A stretch of DNA of 11,391 nucleotides from Methylacidiphilum sp. (GTDB lineage: Bacteria; Verrucomicrobiota; Verrucomicrobiia; CAIQCK01), in assembly GCA_020718125.1 (NCBI GenBank), contig DYDC01000060.1, forward strand, positions 1-11,391, read 5' to 3'. Position 1 is the stretch's first letter; each line of letters starts with the position of its first letter. The notes under the pieces were generated by a model. The model was given only the letters and a program-made list of their open reading frames with translations, did not search any database and was not told where the DNA came from. This document shows, piece by piece, positions 6,053 to 11,391 of the stretch. The position numbers were made by a program, and so were the translations under genes.

Positions 6053-7303
6053 TCACGAGAACTTCTTGGCCAGCAGCGTGCAGTTGTGGCCGCCGAAGCC
6101 GAGGGCGTTGTTCAGGACGGCGTCAACCTTCAACTCACGGGCCTGGTTCGGCGTGTAGTCTAGGTCGCAGTCGGGGTCGGGAAATTCGTAGTTGATGGTC
6201 GGCGGGATGACGTTGTGGGTGAGCGCCAGCGCGCAGACGATCATCTCAACCGCGCCGGCGGCGCCAAGCAGGTGGCCGGTCATGCTCTTGGTGGAGCTGA
6301 TGGCGACCTTCTTTGCGCGGTCGCCAAAGACGGCCTTGATGGCGGCCGTCTCAAACTTGTCGTTGAGCTGTGTGGAGGTGCCGTGGGCGTTGATGTAGGA
6401 AATCTGGTCGGGCCGCAGGCGGGCGGTCTCCAGCGCGCGCCGGATGCAGCGGGCGGCGCCTTCGCCGCCGGGTGCCGGGGCGGTCAAGTGGTAAGCGTCG
6501 GCGGTCTGGCCGTAGCCGGCGAGTTCGCAGTAGATGCGGGCGCCGCGCTTGCGAGCGCGCTCGAGTTCCTCGATGACGATGACACCGGACCCCTCGCCCA
6601 TCACGAAGCCGTCGCGCTCGCGGTCGAACGGGCGGCTGGCTTTCTTGGGGGCGTCGTTGCGGGTGCTGAGGGCCTTCATGGCCGCAAACCCGCCGATGGC
6701 GGTGCGCAGGACGGTGGCCTCGGTGCCGCCGGCGAACATGATGTCCGCATCGCCGTGCTTGATGGCGCGGCAGGCTTCGCCGATGGCGTGGGCGCTGGTG
6801 GCGCAGGCGCTGACGGTGGCGAAGTTTGGCCCGCGCAGGCCCAGTTCCATCGAGGTGATGCCGCTGGCCATGTTCACGATCATCATCGGGATCGTGAACG
6901 GCGACATGCGGGAAGGGCCTTTTTCGAGCAGGACTGTGAACTGTCGCTCGAACGTGTTCAGCCCGCCGACGCCGGAGCCTATCGTGCAGCCGGCGCGGTC
7001 GAGGTTCTCCTTGGCGAGGTCCAGGCCGGAATTGGCGAGGGCCTGCTTGGCGGCGGCGACGGCGAAGCAGATGTTGCGGTCGCTGCGCCGGGCGTCCTTC
7101 GGCTTGCGGAAGAACGGCGTGGGATCGAAGCCCTTGACCTCCGCGGCGATCTGGCAGTCGTAGTCTGTCGGATCGAAGGCCGTAATGCGGTCCACGCCGC
7201 TCTGGCCGGCCAGCAGGGCGCGCCAGAACTCCTCGACCGTCTGCCCGATGGAGCAGACGACGCCCATGCCGGTAAGGACTACCCGTCGTTCGTTGTCAGC
7301 CAT
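6053..7303 (-). CDS. fabF: 3-oxoacyl-[acyl-carrier-protein] synthase II (KAS II)
   Basis: Condenses malonyl-ACP with acyl-ACP to elongate fatty acids in the cytoplasm. The 416-residue length is normal. The thiolase-fold catalytic residues are all present: C167 in VSACATSAH, H308 in NAHGTST and H345 in KSMTGHLLGAAG, equivalent to C163, H303 and H340 of E. coli FabF. The N-terminus MADNERRVVLTGMGVVCSIG and the C-terminal NNALGFGGHN are standard. It is third in a fabG-acpP-fabF order typical of bacterial type II synthases. Unlike acpP, it has no clear ribosome-binding site, and a long stem-loop ends 18 bases upstream of its ATG, so its expression relative to acpP may be tuned there. A 735-codon antisense frame over this block is a codon-bias artefact. 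Confidence 0.97.
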   Translation of the reverse strand: MADNERRVVLTGMGVVCSIGQTVEEFWRALLAGQSGVDRITAFDPTDYDCQIAAEVKGFDPTPFFRKPKDARRSDRNICFAVAAAKQALANSGLDLAKENLDRAGCTIGSGVGGLNTFERQFTVLLEKGPSRMSPFTIPMMIVNMASGITSMELGLRGPNFATVSACATSAHAIGEACRAIKHGDADIMFAGGTEATVLRTAIGGFAAMKALSTRNDAPKKASRPFDRERDGFVMGEGSGVIVIEELERARKRGARIYCELAGYGQTADAYHLTAPAPGGEGAARCIRRALETARLRPDQISYINAHGTSTQLNDKFETAAIKAVFGDRAKKVAISSTKSMTGHLLGAAGAVEMIVCALALTHNVIPPTINYEFPDPDCDLDYTPNQARELKVDAVLNNALGFGGHNCTLLAKKFS

Positions 7304-7321
7304 GGCTCAAAACAACCGGGA

Positions 7322-7368
7322 CATTGGTCAGCCGCGTCGCCCGTCCGGGCTGGCGTGGCCGGCCAATG
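7322..7368 (-). other. Long stem-loop between acpP and fabF
   Basis: CATTGG (7322-7327) pairs with CCAATG (7363-7368), and pairing continues inward through GCCGCGTC against GGCGTGGC with some G-U pairs and one A-C mismatch. One bulged base and a GCCC/GGGC tip enclose a four-base loop. In total about 20 pairs fill most of the 93-base gap. It has no T tract, so it is more like a processing, attenuation or mRNA-stability structure than a full terminator. Its core shares 14 of 15 bases with 3861-3875. Confidence 0.6.
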
Positions 7369-7396
7369 CCCCAGAGCACCGCGCGCGACCGCGCTG

Positions 7397-7648
7397 TTAT
7401 TGCCTGGTCCGCTCCTCGATATAGCGCACCGCGTCGCCGACGGTCTGGAGCTTCTCGGCATCCTCGTCGGGAATCTCGGCGCCGAACTCCTCCTCGAACG
7501 CCATGACCAGCTCGACGGTGTCGAGCGAGTCCGCCGCGAGATCCGCGATGAAGCGGGCCTCGGACTTGACTTGGTCAGCGTTCACGCCGAGCTGCTCGAC
7601 GATGATGTCCTTGACGCGATCGAAAACAGACTTGCTTGTGTCAGCCAT
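7397..7648 (-). CDS. acpP: Acyl carrier protein
   Basis: An 83-residue acidic carrier that holds growing fatty-acyl chains on a phosphopantetheine arm. The attachment serine is S41 in the motif ADSLDTVELVM, and the four-helix layout with VFDRVKDIIVEQLGV at the start and DAEKLQTVGDAVRYIEE at the end is standard. Length and acidity are typical. AGGAGA (7662-7657) lies eight bases before the ATG, the best ribosome-binding site in the leftward block, fitting the high ACP level cells require. It lies 36 bases after fabG and 93 bases before fabF, with the stem-loop in the second gap. Confidence 0.98.
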   Translation of the reverse strand: MADTSKSVFDRVKDIIVEQLGVNADQVKSEARFIADLAADSLDTVELVMAFEEEFGAEIPDEDAEKLQTVGDAVRYIEERTRQ

Positions 7649-7684
7649 GATGTGGGTCTCCTGTTGTTTCTAGATCGTTTTCCT

Positions 7685-8428
<744 letters not shown>

Positions 8429-8443
8429 GGAAAAGTCGTGCGT

Positions 8444-8471
8444 ATGGTAGGAATCGGTGAAAGCTTGTCAA
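8444..8471 (-). promoter_or_regulatory. Promoter of the fabG-acpP-fabF block
   Basis: On the minus strand, a perfect TTGACA (8471-8466) and a TACCAT -10 (8449-8444) are 16 bases apart. Transcription would start near 8437, giving fabG a leader of roughly 9-10 bases. I see no FapR- or FadR-like palindrome that can be named with confidence around it. Confidence 0.65.
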
Positions 8472-8553
8472 CAGATTCCGCGCAAAATTGTGTTCCGCGA
8501 GTTGCATTGGCTGTTGGGGGTCCATCCACAAAGACCGGCCCGACGTTCCGCTG

Positions 8554-8859
8554 TCACGACACCTGCGGCCGGATCACCGTGCAGCCGTTTTTTCCCGGCG
8601 TATCCGACAGCCTCGTGAACATCGCCTCGTCAGGGCGGATGCCGAGCAGCGCGCCGCCGCTGCCGCTGAAGTGCGCGCACGCCCCGCATGACCGCGACAC
8701 GTCGCGCTGGTCGGGGATGATCTCCAGTTCCGGCGACTCCCACAGCGCTACCCGCGCGGCGAAATTGCGGACGATGACCGAGATGGTCTTCCCGTAGTAA
8801 CCGTCCGACGGATTGCCGATCAGGCCGGCGCGGGCGTGGGCATGGGTTTCGACGATCAT
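8554..8859 (-). pseudogene. GHMP sugar kinase (glucuronokinase-like) reduced to its two ends by in-frame internal deletion
   Basis: The 101-residue frame joins two recognisable ends. Residues 1-47 (MIVETHAHARAGLIGNPSDG, then YYGKTISVIVRNFAARV and LWESPELEI) are the N-terminus of GHMP kinases of the glucuronokinase-like group. Residues about 57-101 (SCGACAHFSGSGGALLGIRP, DEAMFTRL, and a terminal GCTVIRPQV) match the C-terminal end of the same family, where CGASAKFAGSGGxIxG is the last conserved motif. The family is usually about 330-360 residues, so roughly 240 residues are missing, including the ATP-binding GLAGSS loop and the catalytic region. The reading frame is preserved across the junction. 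It cannot be an active kinase. It lies 125 bases upstream of fabG on the same strand, with no clear ribosome-binding site. Confidence 0.8.
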
Positions 8860-8930
8860 TCGGGGAAATCAGGTTTTGGTGGGTGCTCCTACTCTGGTCG
8901 TCGCGCCGATGCGAGCGAAAAGTAGCCACG

Positions 8931-8959
8931 GTAGCCGCGTCACTCCGTGACGCGGCTAC
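8931..8959 (-). terminator. Perfect 13-bp hairpin after the GH42-like gene; terminator or interspersed repeat
   Basis: GTAGCCGCGTCAC (8931-8943) pairs perfectly with GTGACGCGGCTAC (8947-8959) around a three-base loop. The arm overlaps the last base of the TAG stop of the gene at 8959-11166. Going leftward a TTTT follows about 12 bases later, so termination is plausible but the T run is short and distant. A second AGTAGCC at 8921-8927 can compete for the same arm. The perfect symmetry also fits an interspersed palindromic repeat. Confidence 0.6.
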
Positions 8960-11166
8960 TATCGCCTTCGCGGCGGCTTGCCGGCGCGCTCCAGCATCAA
9001 CACCGCGCCGCCGCCGGGCGGCAGCTCCAGCGGGAAACTGGTGATGGACTCCGTCCGCTCGCACGGCACGGGATTGGCCCCGCCATCGGCAGAGAGGTTC
9101 AACGCGCGGCTGTAGGCGCCGTGGGCGATCACCTGCGTCTTCACCGGCGCGTAGGGCGAGAGATTGATCGCCACCGAGAAGAACGTCCGCAGCTCGTCGC
9201 AAGGCCGCCAGTCCAGATAAAGATTCCGCTCCGGCGACTCGATCTCCCGCTTCACGCGTTCGTTGAGAACCTGCGGCCAGTAATCGCGAATCTCCTTGAC
9301 GGTGAAAAACGGATCGAGTGACACGACAATTTCACCGCGGCCGTATTTGGCGCGCAAGGCCAGCGGTCTTCCGGCCGCGTCCGACGCCATGACAATGCAA
9401 CCCGGCTTCAACCGCGCCGCTTCCAAGCGCCAACGCCCATCAGCATCCTTTTGAACATCATCAATGCCAAGTGTCTCCCACAACAGTCGCGCCACCCGCC
9501 GGCCCCACGGGTCGAACAGCCCTGGAGGCTCGTCACAAAGCAGCGTGCCGCCGTCGTTGATCCAACTGATTAGGGACTCTTGGAGCCAGCTTGGCAGATG
9601 CGTCGCGCCGCCGAGCGCCAGCACATCATAGTCGCTGGGTGCTTTCGGAAAGTCGCGGAAGGTCTCCTCATGGATGACCGCCGGTTGCCAGCCGAAACCC
9701 CAGAAGTTGGCGAAAAACTGGCTTTCCTCTTTTCGCGCGTCACGATTCATCAGCAGCGACGAACTGGAACGAACAATGCCTAACCTCGTGAGAGACCGCG
9801 AACCTCCAAAGACCTTCCAAAGTGGTTGCGTCTGCCGCAGTGCCGTTTCGAGCTGGGGCACAGGCTTCCGCACAATCATGCCATCCATGCCTGCGGCTAA
9901 TAGCAGCCAGAGATTGCGCGATGCGACTCGGTCGCACCAGCGTGATGCTCGGCCATCGAGATGGGTTTCAGGGGCTTTCCATTCGAAGTGGAACGGGAGA
10001 GCCCACAAGCGGCGGTTGATGCGCGTGGCCAGCGTTGAGATGAGGGCGCGATCGGGTCCGCCAGCCAAACATTCGCGCGAATCGCCGAGGCTTCCAGTGA
10101 AGTGGGAATAGTGTGACCAACCGGCCCCGCGCTGGATGGCGTAGTAGTCGAGCAGATTTGCTTCCCCGTGGTTTTCAAACTCAACCTCTGGGATGCCAAG
10201 AATGTAGGCGCGGGGGGCGCCACCGCGTGCTGCTGCAACAGCATCGCGCGTGGCGCGCGTCACGGTGTCCTGCCAAAACGTGACGGCGTCACGCCAGCGT
10301 GCGGGCTGCCTGTCAGTCGGCCATGCAATTTCCTCGAAGCGCGCAAACTTGCTGTCCCATCGGCCGTTAAGGTCGCCAATGGTTGAGTAGGCGCTGGTGA
10401 GCCACGACCGAAAGGCATCCAACCTTAACGGCGTTGTATTAGGCGGCAGGTATGCTTGCAGTGTGAAGAGAATGCCAAGGTTGTTGGTTTGCGCGTGCAG
10501 CGGCGTAACCCGAGTCTGGATGTCCGCAATGTGGTTTGACCGGATCGTTGGGTCGAAAAGGTTTGCATCGGTCCATCGCAACGTTTTCCGCCAGAATGCA
10601 GACTTCTCGGCGAATCGGAACTTCTCCACGGGCAAGTGCGCCGGGAAGTATCGGCCGAGATCTATACGAAGCAATGATGCCTCGGTGTCCGGTGGCCTCA
10701 TAGGCGGCGGAAGCGATGTGCTGTCATTGGCGCCGATCAGTTTCATTTCTGCGAGGTAGAAACGCCCGCGCTGAGCTTCGAGCAGGGGAACGTCACGTGA
10801 ACGATCTTTGATCGAGAGCGCCCGAACTCGAGTCAGATCAATCCTGCCGGGATAGCGGAGATAGAGTCTGAACTCGTTCCATCCGGGCGCGCCGAAAGGC
10901 GCTGGCAGGCAATCGAAACCTTCGTCGCCATTGTGGAGAGTGACGCGGAGTGGCATCTCGAATGGTTGATCCGTGAAAGTGCGGATACGCAGGAAGGCGA
11001 AGCTGGCCCAGTTGGTATGTGTCAGTGGCAGGCTTAGCAAAGGGGAGCCGCTGCCCACGAGCGGCAGTTCCATCTCCATTCCATTGCCCGTGTGTCCGTC
11101 ACCGGAGAGGAAGACGGTTTTGCCGACGCGGGCGCCGTTGGCGCCGTGCCAGTTGGAGGCTTTCAT
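8959..11166 (-). CDS. Large GH42-like (beta-galactosidase-type) glycoside hydrolase, probably secreted
   Basis: 735 residues from ATG 11166. Residues 1-170 are beta-rich and resemble a carbohydrate-binding jelly roll (for example WNEFRLYLRYPG). Residues about 200-450 look like a TIM barrel of clan A, with AFRSWLTSAYSTIGDLNGRW at 251-270, a pattern shared with GH42 enzymes (FxxWLxxxYxTIxxLNxxW), and candidate acidic residues in GIPEVEFE (324-331) and PFHFEWKAPE (391-400). Residues about 463-545 (VLALGGATHLPSWLQESL, ISWINDGGTLLCDEP) resemble the GATase-like trimerisation domain of GH42. The C-terminal 100 residues form a beta sandwich. The exact substrate and catalytic pair are unclear. An in-frame signal peptide lies directly upstream of ATG 11166 (see next entry), so this ATG is probably not the true N-terminus. 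Confidence 0.75.
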   Translation of the reverse strand: MKASNWHGANGARVGKTVFLSGDGHTGNGMEMELPLVGSGSPLLSLPLTHTNWASFAFLRIRTFTDQPFEMPLRVTLHNGDEGFDCLPAPFGAPGWNEFRLYLRYPGRIDLTRVRALSIKDRSRDVPLLEAQRGRFYLAEMKLIGANDSTSLPPPMRPPDTEASLLRIDLGRYFPAHLPVEKFRFAEKSAFWRKTLRWTDANLFDPTIRSNHIADIQTRVTPLHAQTNNLGILFTLQAYLPPNTTPLRLDAFRSWLTSAYSTIGDLNGRWDSKFARFEEIAWPTDRQPARWRDAVTFWQDTVTRATRDAVAAARGGAPRAYILGIPEVEFENHGEANLLDYYAIQRGAGWSHYSHFTGSLGDSRECLAGGPDRALISTLATRINRRLWALPFHFEWKAPETHLDGRASRWCDRVASRNLWLLLAAGMDGMIVRKPVPQLETALRQTQPLWKVFGGSRSLTRLGIVRSSSSLLMNRDARKEESQFFANFWGFGWQPAVIHEETFRDFPKAPSDYDVLALGGATHLPSWLQESLISWINDGGTLLCDEPPGLFDPWGRRVARLLWETLGIDDVQKDADGRWRLEAARLKPGCIVMASDAAGRPLALRAKYGRGEIVVSLDPFFTVKEIRDYWPQVLNERVKREIESPERNLYLDWRPCDELRTFFSVAINLSPYAPVKTQVIAHGAYSRALNLSADGGANPVPCERTESITSFPLELPPGGGAVLMLERAGKPPRRR

Positions 11167-11253
11167 CGCTTCGTCGAGGACGAGCGATTGGGCGGAGGCG
11201 GAGAGGAGGGATGTGGCGAGAGTGAGCGCGAGAGCGAAAGGGAGAAAAGGCCG
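11167..11253 (-). other. In-frame signal peptide of the GH42-like protein, with no visible start codon
   Basis: Continuing the frame upstream of ATG 11166 gives RPFLPFALALTLATSLLSAS, then AQSLVLDEA. This is a textbook signal peptide: a basic residue, a hydrophobic core and an SASA-Q cleavage site, and SLVLDEA reads as the first strand of the mature domain. No ATG, GTG or TTG codon occurs in this frame between 11167 and the window edge at 11391, and no stop either. The true start has been lost, uses a rare codon such as CTC, or lies beyond the edge. Confidence 0.6.
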
Positions 11254-11266
11254 AAGAGCCGAAGCC

Positions 11267-11336
11267 CCGAAGGCCGAAGGAAGGCCGAGGGCCGAAGTCC
11301 GAAAAGTGGTTCGTGGTGCGGACCTTCGGCCTTCGG
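11267..11336. repeat. CCGAAG-rich repeat with a perfect 14-bp inverted repeat
   Basis: CCGAAGGCCGAAGG (11267-11280) is exactly complementary to CCTTCGGCCTTCGG (11323-11336), 42 bases apart. Around it, degenerate copies of CCGAAG/GGCCGAA recur from 11251 to about 11303. The cluster begins where the signal-peptide coding sequence ends. In frame it encodes an unlikely Ser/Arg/Ala-rich stretch, so it is best read as noncoding repeat DNA. Confidence 0.65.
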
Positions 11337-11344
11337 ATTTCGGA

Positions 11345-11357
11345 GCGCCGGAGGCGC
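11345..11357. repeat. Short palindrome GCGCC-GGA-GGCGC
   Basis: Five perfectly paired bases around a three-base loop, lying between the CCGAAG cluster and the hairpin at 11370-11389. The three together look like one composite intergenic repeat element running off the right edge. Confidence 0.5.
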
Positions 11358-11369
11358 GATAGAAAGCAG

Positions 11370-11389
11370 CCCACGGCGTGAGCCGTGGG
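11370..11389. repeat. 8-bp hairpin, arms CCCACGGC / GCCGTGGG
   Basis: Eight perfect pairs around a GTGA loop at the extreme right edge. It is part of the same repeat cluster. It has no adjacent T run, and its position upstream of the GH42-like gene argues against a terminator for that gene. Confidence 0.6.
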
Positions 11390-11391
11390 GA

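Noticed and set aside
8630..9202. 190-codon minus-strand frame over the kinase remnant and GH42-like gene end
   Set aside because: It overlaps two better-supported frames, crosses the perfect hairpin, and its Arg-rich translation has no domain.
11267..11336. Possible CRISPR array or phase-variable tandem repeat
   Set aside because: The units are short, degenerate and without regular spacers; a single inverted repeat plus CCGAAG drift explains them.

Overview
The window looks like a high-GC bacterial chromosome segment, most likely from the Verrucomicrobiota (Pedosphaera/Limisphaerales-like). I infer this from the mix of GH42-like and GH127-like sugar-enzyme sequence, GC-rich palindromic spacer repeats, and the style of the ferredoxin and MBL proteins; no rRNA gene or marker search backs it.

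Bases 1-2150 are an accessory, decaying stretch. They hold the start of an unknown gene leaving the left edge, an 86-residue membrane protein, the C-terminal scrap of a GH127-like glycosidase, an overlapping DUF4160-DUF2442 gene pair with a promoter that predicts a leaderless message, two palindromic repeats, and the 3' end of a group II intron. The intron fragment keeps domains V and VI but its maturase gene is frameshifted and 5'-truncated, and it sits against the orphan C-terminal coding tail of an unrecognised protein.

Bases 2200-5326 are a rightward core block behind a clear sigma-70-type promoter: enolase (TTG start), an FtsB/DivIC-like division protein, a CX5CX2C 2Fe-2S ferredoxin, an MBL-fold protein that has lost the usual metal-binding motif, and a small secreted protein. 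Bases 5336-8428 are a leftward block, convergent on the first with a 9-base gap: fabG, acpP, fabF, then the NADH/NAD+-sensing repressor rex. A promoter lies just upstream of fabG, with a very short predicted leader, and a long stem-loop separates acpP from fabF. Together these blocks cover glycolysis, redox sensing, fatty-acid synthesis and cell division.

Bases 8554-11391 return to accessory character. A GHMP sugar kinase (glucuronokinase-like) has been reduced to its N- and C-terminal ends by an in-frame internal deletion. A 13-bp perfect hairpin follows, then a large secreted GH42-like protein whose signal peptide is present in frame but has no start codon; the frame runs on into a cluster of palindromic and CCGAAG-type repeats at the right edge.

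I did not find a convincing new defence or mobile system. The most unusual items are the collapsed kinase, the ligand-less MBL protein beside a ferredoxin, the start-less signal peptide abutting repeats, and the acpP-fabF stem-loop.
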